DNA of 64,000 bases, from NCBI RefSeq assembly GCF_001625305.1, contig NW_017804365.1, positions 1,370,333-1,434,332 of the forward strand. Reading direction: 5' to 3'. The translations under genes were made by a program, and so were the position numbers. Under the pieces are notes generated by a model. It had not been told where the DNA came from. It worked only from the letters and a program-made list of their open reading frames with translations, and did not search any database. Positions 10,623 through 22,462 of the stretch are shown piece after piece; the first letter of the stretch is position 1, and each line of letters opens with the position of its first letter. Source of the DNA: Branchiostoma belcheri (lineage: Eukaryota > Chordata > Leptocardii > Amphioxiformes > Branchiostomatidae).

Positions 10623-12032
10623 ATTTTCTTCGCAAATGTTACATTTCTAGTGATGAGTTTTATATCGCTACATGTAAAAACAAATTTGGAGAAGCATCTC
10701 GACAAATGGGGCGGATTTCGTGTTTAAATTTTTTTTTTCTCATACAATATTTATTACTAAATCATATCATCTATTATGATTTCATAATACTTTCATATGT
10801 ACAACAGAGGTATCAACCATATCGGCATAGAATCAAAGTATGTAAAGTAGGCTTCATTCTCGGTTCAATCATTAAGAAGCTTCCCCGTAACCAACGTTTA
10901 AAGCTTTTGATAGCATGTACCTATATAATGTGCTCTATAAAGAATAGAGAGTGCAACATCATTGTAAAATGTCGTACAAGTTGTGCAATGTTTTACAAAA
11001 AAACATGCACATGCAATTATAGCTATTTATGGCATTAAGTACACGTAGCTCATTGGTCATTAGCTAATTGAATTATCTTGGAATATCTAGAAGAAATGGG
11101 CGGTCGATATTTAATAAACTGCATCATTGGAAAAGATATAAAACTGGTTTTATTGTCCGGGATCAGATAGTTCAAGGGCAAGAGTTACTTTTATGGTGCC
11201 CATCTAGATAGCCGCCAAGTAAGGAGGATCATATTGTGTCCCAAGATTGAACGAACTGGTACGGCGATGCGCTCAAAGCGTTCGAAGCAAAGGAAATACA
11301 TAGCGCTCATCTATTCTGCTAGCTCCGTGGCTTTCAAGTCAGGCACACGTGGCACTCCAATTGTTAGCAGGCAGAGGACGTATCCGCAGGGATTTTTGGA
11401 ATGAATACGAACTACTTAGAAACACGGTGAAGATTTATACCCCACTTTGAATAAGGTACAGCCTTTCGTTTGATGTATTTTTAAAGCTTACCGACGAATT
11501 TCTTAGTTAATGCATTGTGCAGTACGGCACATGCCTAGCTACGAAACAGGGCCTTGCTAACGTCGTACACACTAATCGGATCTTAAAATCGAAGTTAAAG
11601 TTTATCGATATCACAACAGACCTTTGCTGGGGATCGCCGTCGTCTTCCCATCGTCAAGACGCAAGGAGACCATCTCCTCTGAGCAGATTCTTGTCAGCTA
11701 CTGCCTCTTCGTTACAAGGAGAGCGGACGCGGCAGCGCGCCAATCCCGACTGTGCCCACCAGTTAATGACTTTCTTCAGGGCCCATCCTAACACACACAC
11801 CGTCCCGCGATCCTTTAGTAAACATAACCTAAGGCTCTTCTCCGGTGTCTCTTCCAATCGACTGATGGCACACGGTGAGCTCAGCTAGATTGGTCCGTCC
11901 CGCCCACACGCCAGCTATTGATGGCAGCGGCTGTGAAGCGGATTCAAGTACATTAACATTCCCCCTCCCTCGTGTGAGCCGTCTGCGGCCATATGTTACA
12001 GGACGCGGAGCTGACAGGATAACATAATCACC
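10623..12032. other. No recognisable gene; GC-richer part at 11.6-12.0 kb
   Basis: The first half is AT-rich. From about 11590 the base composition shifts to markedly higher GC, with frames on both strands and no clear family. It lies directly downstream of the candidate minus-strand exon at 12033-12137 and could be its 3' UTR or regulatory sequence. Confidence 0.4.
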
Positions 12033-12137
12033 CTAAAGAACATCGATACTATAATAGCAGTTGTCGGCGGCATATATTCCAGCGGTAATCGTGCCCACGA
12101 TGCCGACTATCGAAAGCCAGACGATCACGCGGTGTTC
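12033..12137 (-). CDS. Candidate terminal exon with one membrane segment
   Basis: On the minus strand a good acceptor with a long pyrimidine tract (CATCTTTATTTTCAAAG) ends at 12138. The next 34 codons are open to TAG at 12033-12035. They encode a strongly hydrophobic stretch (VIVWLSIVGIVGTITAGIY) followed by a short polar tail containing one Cys, DNCYYSIDVL. This is the pattern of a last exon with a transmembrane helix and short tail. G/C-ending codons predominate, unlike the surrounding AT-rich DNA. The parent gene is unknown; upstream exons would lie above 12140, where a frame at 12433-12735 is the only nearby candidate. Confidence 0.4.
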   Translation of the reverse strand, partial: EHRVIVWLSIVGIVGTITAGIYAADNCYYSIDVL

Positions 12138-14097
12138 CTTTGAAAATAAAGATGAATGAGTTTAGCATTAACAGCAAAGTGCACAGGTACGTTTCGCGAA
12201 CGAGGCACTTAACTACTGCTGCTTATCTTATCTGCTCCACTGAATTGACGCAACACAAAAATAAAAGGTCGACATTCACTCCGCGATAGCTTGTTCCACT
12301 GTGAACGCCGTGCAAAAAAACACTGCCTATTTGTAGCTGATCGACTGATTGTGTAGAAGAAAACGGTGAAATTCATCTAGATACTGACTATATTCACTCC
12401 TGAAATTTGTTTCTGCGAGTTTTCTAGTCAGCCTAATTTTTCCGGCATCTCACTTTCCTTTGACGTAACATCATGTTTAGGTGCCCAAGCGTGGCAATAC
12501 TGTGGGGGTTAATTTTGAAATCTTGATCCACTAAAATGCAACTTCCTGCACCTTGAGGGGCAAATTTTCCTGGTAGTCTAAGCTTGGTTAAATAAGACCT
12601 CTTTCTTTTATTGTCTGTCAAAGATGATGAATGGAGCAAACATTTTAGTCTGTCATGAGTATGAAATTCTTTCAAATGACTGCGAGTCGGACACTGGCTA
12701 GAACACTGCAACGAATAGGGTATTACATGAGCCAAGCCCGGAACATGTGATCATAAAGCCGTCTCCACAATATTGTTTAGGGTATGGTCTCTCAACCGTG
12801 AAAGTCAAGAGCAGGTAGTAAAAATGAGAACGCTTCCAGGCAGCGATTTAAAGTGAGAGACATGCAGTCATACTTTCTATTTATCTGTACTAAACGTACA
12901 ACACGCCATATATATTGATAGTGAATACAAAACGTGCTCCTCTCTTACAATGATAAAATTATAAAACCCATATATCTCTTTATATGGCGTTGCTATCTTT
13001 AGCTGTTTCTTAAGAATGCCTATGTACTTCTACCCATCATTTTTTTTTACTGATAGTTATCTTTATATCGCCCATATGGACAGAAGGCGGCACTTGAAAG
13101 TGCGGCACTACCCGTGGCACCAGTGTAATCCATGACAACTATGGGACCTCTGCTCCAATAATGATTCTATCGAACTACATGGCCGGAATGCGCGTTATTA
13201 CACTGTTGAGTGGAACAGAACCTGTTCGTCCCTTTTAGATTATGATGAAGCACTTCACAGTCGATGATGAATAAACAATGATGCTAAAAGAGGGATTCGG
13301 TTTGATGTATTTTGGGTCGCTCTAGTGGGAGACATCCATTGATAATGACTAATGGTACGATAATTAGCGTCACTGGCAAAGGCTTCAAATGGCTTTATGA
13401 ATGTATCGAGTGTAGCGAGCACTGCCCAGCTAGGCATAGAGAGTAATACTGCAGTAATTGTTCCTCATTTTCACTGTAATCCAGTTTAATGACCAGTTTT
13501 TCATTTAATTAAACCCACAATTATAGATTTCATAGAACACCGTGCGAACGGAATAACAAATGTGATACAGCTGGTTATTTTAAAGGTTATTTTCAAAGCG
13601 CCATTTTGCTAACGTTTGGCATTTTTGGGCTGATGTGGGTTCTCCCAGTTGGGTTTCTCATTTGCCTCCCCAAGGCTCTGCAGCCTGGACATTGCCAAAA
13701 CATAATTGCGCTATTAGATCCGCTCCATTCTCTTAATTGACTTTCCCCAGCACAAACGCTGAGTGAGCCCCGGATAATTATGCCTCTTATTTTTGTTACC
13801 AAAACGTCCACGTTCAAACGGATGTGTGTGTGGTTCAAACATCGCAGTACAAACGACTGTTAATCCCACTCGGGGTACCCCGTGCTCCCAAACCCTCTCC
13901 AAGAGATAATTTGCTTAGGGCAGCTTGCGGTTATGGTCTAACATTCAGATGGTAAGGGTAAACGTGATTATACCAAATCATCGCAATCAAAACCGGCCGA
14001 TACATTCGGCACTGACGTGGCAATGGTATGGCAATAGAAGGCACTCTCATCTATCAGACCATGGTGCATACAGACAGTGTGTAATTTCATTTTGCAG
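12138..14097. other. No clear gene
   Basis: Mixed AT-rich sequence. The minus-strand frame 12433-12735 begins near an acceptor-like GTTGCAG and has several Cys, but no family or donor was recognised. Frames at 13255-13902 overlap on both strands and look random. Confidence 0.4.
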
Positions 14098-14294
14098 TGA
14101 ACGTCCCTTACATGGTTCTTCTCTTTGTCTTCGGCACTGGTAGCGAATGTTTCCATTTGCCATATGGTAATGTGTTAAACTCTTACAGAAGAGGACTCCC
14201 AATCTTCCTAATGGAGGTACATGATGAGCCAGACTTTGCTGACGTGAGGGGAATTCGCGAAGGTTTCGGTGGAAAAGGAAAGAAGGTTACATAG
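14098..14294 (+). CDS. Candidate exon, unknown product
   Basis: A strong acceptor (GTAATTTCATTTTGCAG) ends at 14097. The frame after it (two bases, then full codons) is open for about 64 codons to TAG at 14292-14294, immediately before the MITE at 14308. The product starts with a hydrophobic run (VPYMVLLFVFG) and ends acidic then basic. An internal GTGAGG at about 14243 could be a donor, which would make this an internal exon ending in HDEPDFAD. Codon use looks protein-like. No family is recognised. Confidence 0.35.
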
Positions 14295-14307
14295 GAATGT
14301 TCCTTGA

Positions 14308-14767
14308 GGCCACAGCAAGTAATATTTATGGATGACATCAGGGGGCGCATTGACTTTCGCCTGATTTGGAACAACAACAAAAAAACACAAGAAATTTAGT
14401 TGCCTTCTGGCAGTGGTCAACATGCCGAAAATGGGTAAAATGGCATGTCTTGCCATGCCGGAACGTGGATTTTTTTTACTTTGATGCACTGATGTATTAC
14501 ATTCCATTTATATGTTCCCATTGAATAAAACAATTTGTACAATGATTTAAGAGGTTTAATTTTTTTCAAATTCTTTTTATATACAAATGGATGCTGTAAT
14601 AGTTGGCAGTAAACTTAGCACAATATAGGTATCATTTTTAACAAGGTTTATGATATCAAAATTTGTAAGAATCTTGTTTTTCTTGCCTGCCTTGTTTTTT
14701 TTTACCCTCTTGCATTAGATCTCGAGTCAGCGGAGGATATTATCCATAAAGTTTACTTGCTGCGGCC
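14308..14767. mobile_element. PIF/Harbinger-like MITE, copy A
   Basis: The ends GGCCACAGCAAGTAA...TATGGATGACATC and the inverse GATATTATCCATAAAGTTTACTTGC...GGCC form terminal inverted repeats of roughly 60-80 bp. The same termini recur in six other elements here. The flanks are TGA (left) and TTA (right), so the three-base duplication is no longer intact. The interior is non-coding. Confidence 0.8.
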
Positions 14768-15062
14768 TTATGTAGGAATTTCCTTAAGTCTCTATCTCCC
14801 GTGCCTTTGTGTGAGTGCCATAAACCCTCCACTTCTTTTCACTCCAAACGATTCTTGAAGACGTGAAGACTCATTCAACATCTTCTCTTTACAAATGCTG
14901 TAGACGACATCAGTCTCGTTCTTTTCATAATTGAACAAGACTGGGGTCAAGACATGCGGGAGGTGATTTAAGGCCTTTTGAGTCTTGGCGTGTCGGCGGA
15001 ATTCGGTTCCATATATTGCCGTGACTCGTCATCGTAAGTAGGCCAGAGGCATTCTTTTCAAC

Positions 15063-15258
15063 ACAATATAATAAATTATCATGAAAGTGTTGGTAGTTAC
15101 ATGTTTAAGTTTAAAACTTAATATAATAAGACAATATAATAAATTATCATGAAAGTGTTGGTAGTTACATGTTTAAATTTAAAACTTAATATAATAACAC
15201 AATATAATAAATTATCATGAAAGTGTTTGTAGTTACATGTTTAAATTCAAAACTTAAC
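15063..15258. repeat. 68-bp tandem array, three units
   Basis: Units starting ACAATATAATAAATTATC begin at 15063, 15131 and 15199, exactly 68 bp apart, and differ at only a few bases. Each unit ends in a self-complementary GTTTAAATTTAAAAC-type segment. The third unit runs directly into the family P element at 15259, suggesting that the array grew from that element's 5' end. Confidence 0.95.
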
Positions 15259-15413
15259 CGAGACAGGGGCCGACATTGTCTACCAGATACCTTTGACCCA
15301 GTGTTGACGTCACAATTTAAAGACGCCACGTGACAGGTTTCAGTTGGTCAGTCTACTGAGGAAGACCAGAGTAACTGGTCAAAAGCTCTAGGTAAGGGGA
15401 CTTTTTGTGTTGG
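15259..15413 (+). repeat. Family P repeat, best copy
   Basis: Order of landmarks: ACTTAACCGAGACAGGGGCCGAC, ACCTTTGACCCAGTGTTGACG, a full CRE at 15305-15312, CACGTG at 15327-15332, then TCAGTCTACTGAGGAAGACC and a GACCAG/CTGGTC hairpin. Related sequence occurs at 22842, 39600 and, more degraded, at 31035 and 43340. No coding frame was seen. Confidence 0.8.
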
Positions 15414-15803
15414 ACTAAACACGATTTCATTTTAAACAAATATAATAAGCTGTAGTTTTGGCCCCATACACTTTTGATTATGCAAATATGTGAAATAAAA
15501 TAAGATAAGGGAAAAGCCGAAGTAAACGACCCAATCGATTTATAATCACGATGTAAAGTGACCTATGGTCAACTACAAACTACAAAATGAAAATGTAAAG
15601 TCTAAAATTCTACATGCTCAAAAAAGCTTAACATGCGTAGATCTTATTATTTTAGTATGACTGTTTTCTTTGTACTTTGTACAGAAATTTTTAAGTAAAC
15701 CATAATGTCCAGAGCATTCAATGACGATCGCCAAGAAAACTTTTATTAGAGTACCAAAACTTCTACAGATACTGTATATTACGGACCACAAGTTTGTACA
15801 TAA

Positions 15804-16181
15804 GGCCATGTTGATTTGATTATATGGATGACATTCTCACGCGCATGAATTTTCGGCCGTTAAAAAAAAAAGGATTTCAACCATTCTGTAAATCGCACAA
15901 AATGAGCAAATATATACCGTAACTTGCAAAAAAAAAATTGGAAAACGATACCAATGTCGTAGTATGCCAAAATCAAACAAAAAAGACGAAAACTTAAAGA
16001 AATGAATTTGAAGAGTAGGTTATTTGTCATACCATACTGTGTCATTTGTTCAACCTGTATGACCAAGTAGATTTCATAATGAAAACACCTTTTTTTGCTG
16101 ACCTTTTATTCTTATTCGCAATCTCGCATCAGTTTTGGGGTTTCAAGAGGATGCCATCCATATGATCAATTCAACATGGCT
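15804..16181. mobile_element. PIF/Harbinger-like MITE, copy B
   Basis: Flanked by TAA at 15801-15803 and 16182-16184. The left end GGCCATGTTGATTTGATTAT is inverted at the right end (ATCAATTCAACATGGC), where the last C has become T. The inner terminal repeats share TATGGATGACAT with the other copies. It belongs to the same subfamily as the copy at 63908. Confidence 0.85.
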
Positions 16182-17211
16182 TAAACACGTAGTCCTAGCC
16201 TAGGCCTAACATTTCCACCACCTTGCAGAATACACACAGTTCCGACGCAGCCACATCACTGGATTAGATTAAAAAGTATGACAGTCACGTAGCTGCGAAT
16301 CGCCAAGCGTGCAACAAACCACATTTAGCCAGATGTCAGCATGGAGAGACTGATTATGAATTATTGGAACTATGTCATGATAGCGCCCTGCCATTACCGT
16401 GGCTACATATTTCGTGCCGTCCTTGGCAACTACGTGTCCTTTCCTTCACACGCCGCAAAAAATATGCAGACTCAGGGCACGACTCTTTTGACTTGGTTTC
16501 AAATCACATCCACGTACATATACACGGGGCTTAGTTATACGTGCTATCTAATTTTCCGCAAAGCATTAAACAGGTACACGTCGCCAGTAATTGACAAACT
16601 TGCTTTGAAAGGTGACGAATTTCTGGGTTATTTGGTATCATGTTCTCTACATAATCAGTAGGTAATTAGTACCCTGATAGTGATACCCTTGTTGTTTTGG
16701 ATATCACAAGTGGAGTACTGTTGAATCATGATTCCATTACGATGAAACCATTAGCCTGATTGTTGTCAGTCTCATGAGAGAAAAAGGCGGTAGATGTGAG
16801 AACTTCATAATGTGAAGTTACGGCGGGGAAATCGTTGCAATGAGTTATAAAATTAAATTGAAGGTGATAAGGAAGGGTTTATTGGAGAGAATGGTTTCTA
16901 AATCGTAAATAATGCTAGACGTGCAGGCAGTGAAAAGGTTGAAATTATTTCTGAGGTTATCATTTACATAACGTAGATAAATATATAGCACCGAAAGCCA
17001 ACTCTAATACGACATTAAGTGTAACTTTAGGCTATTACTTATGTATAGGCTTCATACATAAACTTTGCAACTTGATACTAGTAGTTGTAGTTGTCGCAAC
17101 ATTAACAAGCTGTTCTAACTGAAGGTACAAAATAATTGTACAGATTCACAGATTGCTCATAGTGTACATTAATAACTGGAAAGAGATATAGATACCAACA
17201 AAAACAATATT
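16182..17211. other. No recognisable feature
   Basis: AT-rich unique sequence. The frame at 16341-16661 has no splice or family support. Confidence 0.5.
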
Positions 17212-17290
17212 GAATCAATTAGATTGTTTTTATTTTTAAATGAAACAATCTAATTTATTTATTTTTAAATAAAAACAATCTAATTGATTC
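17212..17290. repeat. Perfect 24-bp-arm inverted repeat
   Basis: 17212-17235 and 17267-17290 are exact inverse complements, starting GAATCAATTAGATTG. A third copy of the core ACAATCTAATT lies in the 31-bp loop. Almost pure A/T. It could be a very short foldback element or a cruciform-prone site. Confidence 0.9.
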
Positions 17291-18423
17291 CGAGTGGACA
17301 TACAGTATTTTTCATGCGCATAATATAATATGATATAATTGTAATATTATATATCATTTATCACAAGGGATACATGTAAAGAGGATCATCACACAGTAAT
17401 TACTAATATATGATGATATTTGATGTTATGCCTCGTAAGCGATAAAGAGGATAAGTTTAATTATCATATAATTGCTTCCAGGCATAAAGCTTTAAAGTAC
17501 TTTACAGTGGAAGAACATGTAAGAAAGAGCTGTATTAAACAAAAAATTACCAGCAAAAGTCATTCGTTCCACTCCAAACGCAACAAATTGGCCTGGTTCC
17601 GTATGCCCTTAGTATAGTTGCATCCGATTGAATTGAATCGCAATAATCATAGAATAAGCCACCTAAACAATGTAGTTTTTTTTCCATACACACTAAAAGC
17701 ATTTCTGTGGATATTACGAAGCGTACATTCGTTACCGCTATTTACAAAATGTATTTTGGAGGAAAGTCATGGTGACAAAAATGAATCTATTATAATGCAA
17801 AAGCAATATGCAAAGGCACGTTCTCTACTCAGTCTATGGCATGGTACACTGAGGATGATTGTGTCGTATCTGATCTTACACAATATACTTCTTCTTCTTC
17901 TTCCGGTGTAAGCCCACATTCGTTACGACGAATATTTTGGCTTCTTGGGAGAGAGCGCGTTTTGCGCAGGAGTCTGTGCAATCATGTAATACTGACTTTA
18001 AGGATTTACAGCTTTAGCTTTTACTGCTAACGACCTCAGTGGGATTTTTATGAGCTGCATGTAATTAAACAGCAATAAGCAGAAACTATAAAACGAAATT
18101 AACGGCAAAATTTGTTATATACTACCTTTTCTTCAATGATGTTACATTAAGATACTGTAAAGTGTGACGGGTTACAAATGTCGCATAGCAGTCGGAGTTG
18201 TTTGAAAAACTATCTTGTCAGAATTTCTTGAACGGCTAGATGAAAATTGAATACCATGTAGGTACAAGCAAATAGTTTCATATTTCGTGTGCTTATATCT
18301 ACTGCTATAACCATTCGTTTTTGCAAAAGTGGTGCCTGAATGTCAAGTTCACTTTGTTGCATGTGGGAACAGCACCATTCGGAGACCTCAGATGTCCCTG
18401 ATATTTAAAAGTAGGAGTTATTT
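17291..18423. other. No clear gene
   Basis: AT-rich, with a short CTTCTTCTTCTTC run near 17888. Short frames only. Confidence 0.5.
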
Positions 18424-18762
18424 GTATCTGTATCAGTATAGCCGGTATAACCTCCCTTCGGCGTAACACACCAACTTCGCAGGCACGCGGCGCGGCGGCA
18501 GCTAGCTATATCACATCGAACGGCTTGTCACACTCAATCTTTGCACATTTGATTGCAGGATTTTTTTTTTTAAGCTTTCTAGTGATGATACCCCAACTGG
18601 GCTTGGTGGCAACGAGTTCCAGTCTACGATAGTTCTGGGGAAATACGAGTTTTTGAATACCTCAATTCTTGGTTGATAACTCTGATATTTGAAGGCATGA
18701 CTGTTTCGTTTGAGTTGAGAATCTTTAAGAGGTTCCATTTCCCTAGACAACTGCTGACGCAA
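18424..18762 (-). mobile_element. 5'-truncated non-LTR retrotransposon (CR1/L2-like), RT C-terminus and 3' tail
   Basis: The minus-strand frame 18511-18762 contains the typical end of a LINE reverse-transcriptase polyprotein: YQPRIEVF, then SYFPRTIVDWNSLPPSPV, then a basic ESLKKKI helix. Downstream on the same strand the 3' tail GTGTTACGCCGAAGGGAGG...ACCGGCTATACTGATACAG ends at 18424. The same tail, with GATACA units as its 3' microsatellite, is found at 20666 and 33661, always on the minus strand. Its position shows that this tail belongs to the same element. The element is dead. Confidence 0.85.
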
Positions 18763-18832
18763 AGTAACCCGTTTACAATTTCCTTTTACAATGCTAGTGT
18801 CTCGTTAAACCACAAGTGGGCACCCATACCTT

Positions 18833-18991
18833 GTTAAAGTGCCAATTTCTAACACCCATCTTCTCATACCTTCATATGTACCAAGGATTAGCAGGCTGTG
18901 GAACTCCTTACCAGCCTCGGTCTTCCCTGGCAGTCCTAATATGACCAAGTCCAAGACTGCAGTAAACAGATTCCTGCTGAACTATTCTTAG
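18833..18991 (+). pseudogene. Non-LTR reverse-transcriptase C-terminal remnant
   Basis: The + frame contains SYVPRISRLWNSLPASVFPG and ends in NRFLLNYS before TAG at 18989-18991. P-R-x-x-x-L-W-N-S-L-P is the standard C-terminal signature of LINE polyproteins. It is too short to be functional, and its tail differs from the neighbour at 19124, so it is probably a separate insertion or a different subfamily. Confidence 0.7.
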
Positions 18992-19123
18992 AGCTTTTCT
19001 ACTTTATTAATCATTTATTATACATGCATGCACCATGTAATTATGCTTTGTTATAAGGTAATTGATAGAGGTAACGATAACAAATGTGTGTAATTAAGTA
19101 ACTTAGACTCTAGCACACTGGTT

Positions 19124-19600
19124 ATGTTCTTTAAGATTGTCACTAGTCATGAACCACAGTATATATACAACTCCCTTGTGCCTGTTCATGTATCTCACAT
19201 TCACAATACCAGATCTGCTGCACAGTACAACTTTAGATTACCCAAACCTAAGACGAACAGTAAGAAGCGCTCATTCCTGTATCGTGCTATATCGTTGTGG
19301 AACGACCTACCTTATCATGTCAAGACACTGAGTAACCTTCTCAAGTTTAAGAAAGCCATAGTAAACAGTGTCACATGAAGCCGACCTCTAGTTTTTAAAT
19401 TGTTAATATTCATTTATGCGTTCCTTTAAATGTTTGATGTTTGATGTATTTTTGTCTTTTTAAACGTTTGCACTGTATCTTATGCACTGTTTCCTATGTA
19501 TATAATTATGTAACGATGTGCCTGTATTCCATGTATTTGAGCCTTGGAAGACTAGCCCTGCAGGGCTAAAAGGTTTCGAAATAAATGAAATGAAATAAAT
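19124..19600 (+). mobile_element. 5'-truncated non-LTR retrotransposon, RT C-terminus and 3' UTR
   Basis: The frame 19124-19378 ends a reverse-transcriptase polyprotein: HIHNTRSAAQYNFRLPKPKT, then KRSFLYRAISLWNDLPYHV and a LLKFKKAI helix, stop at 19376-19378. The 3' UTR to about 19600 ends in the palindrome AGCCCTGCAGGGCT (19554-19567) and a GAAATAAAT-type A-rich tail. A short terminal hairpin followed by an A-rich repeat is typical of LINE 3' ends recognised by their own reverse transcriptase. No upstream RT body is present. Confidence 0.85.
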
Positions 19601-20063
19601 GAGAGGTGTATTAATGTCACATTATAGTGATTGAGCCGAAAATCGTCATACAAATGATGCTTACATCAGACTTATTTTGTATCGATTAGAAAAATCCATA
19701 TCTTTATTGTGTAAGAAAAAAATGCCGGCCGTCAGCTGTCAACGAGGTTATGTAACAAAAACAGCAGTGAAAATACTATTAGCTAACTCTACAATTAATT
19801 CATGGCTTTCTCACTCTAGGACAGAATAACGAACCCCGTCATATCCATTATAAGACTAACCTAGCGGCCACGGGGAAACGCAGACAAACAGAGTGACATA
19901 CCAAAACGGTACCCCCATTGTTTCATACAGGTAAATTTAATGAGAAGTTCATTGCAAATTCGAGCCCGGGGGCTAATTGCAAATTACAAACATAAAAGTA
20001 CAATGAAACAGAGTATAAAATAACTAAAATCTACATGATGAAAGGTAGTTGTCCAAAGCTATA

Positions 20064-20470
20064 CTATATATAATATATTTCAAAAACTATGTCTGAGGGG
20101 TTTGACTTCTCTTTTTTAAACCATGGAAGACGTAATGTCCCACCTTTTTCCAAAATGAGTGGGTTTTGGGAAGTTAAAAGAAGAAAAGTTTTTTTATTGT
20201 TTTTAAGTTCAGTAAAATTTGGATAAATTGTAGAAGTTTGAATAGTCAACCTGATTTCGAGCGTTGTTATGAAACAGTTTGAGATAAAGTGTATTTTGTT
20301 TTCCACAGCCTTAGCAGTACAATATTTACACATTCTTTCGCATACAGGTAGTATTCCATACAACTCTCTCTCTATCCTATACCTCCAGAGGATTGGCGCT
20401 AACTCTGATTTTGCTAATGGCTAAGAAACCTGATAATATCCTAGGAAATGAAACGAACTTCAATATTCTG
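20064..20470 (-). pseudogene. Retrotransposon C-terminal zinc-knuckle fragment with frameshift
   Basis: On the minus strand 20064-20399 encodes YRIERELYG...CKYC, then EnKIHFISNC, i.e. C-x2-C...H-x4-C, and a long tail IYPNFTEL...NPLIL typical of the zinc-knuckle region after a LINE reverse transcriptase. The preceding residues (ISKIRVSANPLEV) continue the same family but in another frame that hits a stop near 20380, so a frameshift separates the two parts. The fragment can be followed to about 20470. Confidence 0.75.
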
Positions 20471-20665
20471 CAACAGCCACAGCAAGATAGCTCAGCGAAG
20501 ATATTAAATCCGTTGCACTAGTGTCAGTCCAAAAGAGATTGCTTTCCCTACAACTTCACCAGGAAATGCCAATGTGCAGCTACAGGGAATATGATTTCTT
20601 CGATACAGACATGGTGACGATACACATTCTTAACCGGTAGCATCTATAAATGAGTATATCCCAAT

Positions 20666-20727
20666 CTGTATCTGTATCTGTATAGCCGGTATATAACCAC
20701 CCTTGGCGTAACACACCAGGCTCGTCA
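20666..20727 (-). mobile_element. CR1/L2-like retrotransposon 3' tail, copy 2
   Basis: Minus strand GTGTTACGCCAAGGGTGG...ACCGGCTATACAGATACAGATACAG; the same tail as at 18424 and 33661. Only the last 60 bp or so survive, the usual result of early arrest in target-primed reverse transcription. Confidence 0.85.
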
Positions 20728-21052
20728 CAATAGACTAAAATGAACACACCATGACTCTTTTAATGATTTTGATTCCTTATTTCCAACAGGGCATTTCGCT
20801 AGACATGGGTGTGCATGTCTTACCAAATTGCATGTCTTCGTTTCATTCCGGGATTTTTCCTGTGCATGCATGGGCGATTGGTTAAGGAATTCTTGTTAGA
20901 AAGGACACCTAGAGCGATCTCCTATCGTCCTTTGTGCCCTCCGTTTTAAATTTTCAATGGGTAGAAAACCGCCATCCTCTATCTGCGTTATCAGTTGAAG
21001 TGTTTGGTGAGTCTGGTGGAGGCTTGTCGGTTAAAGGTTCTAGGATTTGTGA

Positions 21053-21204
21053 CTCGCTCACTCCCTCACCCACTCATTCACTCACTCACTCACTCACTCA
21101 CTCACTCACTCACTCACTCACTCACTCACTCACTCACTCACTCACTCACCCACCCACCCACTCACTCACTCACTCACTCACTCACTCACTCTCTCATTCA
21201 CTCG
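21053..21204. repeat. (CACT)n microsatellite
   Basis: Tandem CACT with a CACCCACC interruption near 21148. The overlapping frames (Thr-His-Ser-Leu repeats) are artefacts. Confidence 0.98.
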
Positions 21205-21629
21205 CTTAGTCAGCCGTTGTACTACATGTAGCTTAGTCGACCGTTGGGGCAGCATGATGTTTGGCAGAGGTTTTCTACTGCTGACGACTACATTGGTGAG
21301 TAAACGGATTAAAATAGTGCATAACCGAACGTTCCAGCATTATGGTAAAACTGGCGAAACGCCACTTATGTTTTATCTGGCGTGGCGTGAATTTGGCACA
21401 CATCTGAAGTCGCATTCGACACCCGCTGCTCGCTTTCAATTTAACAAAAACTTCTCTGCCAACCGCCTATGGTGCATGTCCTTTTGATCTGAATTGAGAA
21501 CAAAAACACTATGACTTACTGTCACAACTATATCGGGACCTTTAGGGCTGCGACAAATGTATGTTGTCTAATTTTATATCTATTCATTTTTCCTAAATAT
21601 CTATTTATCTATCGTGGTATTTGGTCATT

Positions 21630-21870
21630 GGTCGTGCATGGTCATTGTGTTCGGCTCAGAACTAAGAGGTAACAGGTTCGACCCCCTGAAATGCCCAATG
21701 TTGGGCCCTTGGCACTTTACACGACTTTCATATATTTACTCAGGTGTAAAGGAGTACCTACCCATCGGTTAGGGACGTCTCTAGGATAGAACGGTAAATG
21801 GAGGCCCCGTGTTTGAGGAGAGCCACACCTCACGAGCTTTAAAGAACACACCACCTTTCAAAAAAAAAGT
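21630..21870 (+). mobile_element. tRNA-derived SINE, fuller copy
   Basis: The tRNA-like head has a good B box (GGTTCGACCCC, 21675-21685) after an A-box-like GTGTTCGGCTCAG. The conserved body CCCTTGGCACTTTACACGAC...TACTCAGGTGTAAA follows, then a 3' part (GTACCTACCCATCGGTTAGGG) missing in the copy at 7176. Flanking duplications were not located. Confidence 0.8.
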
Positions 21871-22462
21871 ACGGGCATGCCCCGGTGTGCAATGGTTAAA
21901 ATCCTACTGTCTGGAAGTTAGTGTGATTCACTTCAATTCACCCGAACGAAGGCCTAGTAAACTCCAGTCTCGTATTAGCCAAGAAAACATGTCAATTATT
22001 GTCGATTTCTCTACAGATGGACATTACTGGAAGAAGAAGAATCTGTCTATCGACATGTCTATTCATTTATGTATCAATCTATCTAGATGGCAAAACACAT
22101 CTATAAACACATACGCACGTACACAAATCTTATCATTCAAAACCTTTCTACACTATACATTTTGTTGGGTCTAATGTAAACATTAGGCAATATAAGTGTA
22201 AGTTCTCATTCGACTGAAATAGAAACGATAAAAGAGAAGTGGCTATGACGTACAGTGCATGACAACGCACAAGAAAAGCACTGTGGAAGATGGAATGCGT
22301 TTAGGAGCCGATATCCACAATATTATACATATGAATCAACATCATATCCCCAAGCTTTTCACAGCTTACCCATCAACAATATACTCCCTGCATATACGTC
22401 ATCCAGTCCTGTTATCTAGTACCAAAACGTTGGATATTTCATCTCCAAATCCATGAGCCAAA

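Noticed and set aside
10619-11038. 139-codon plus-strand frame
   Set aside because: AT-driven composition (Ile, Tyr, Lys, Cys rich), no splice context, no family.
20934-21231. Thr-His-Ser-Leu repeat proteins
   Set aside because: Translation of (CACT)n.
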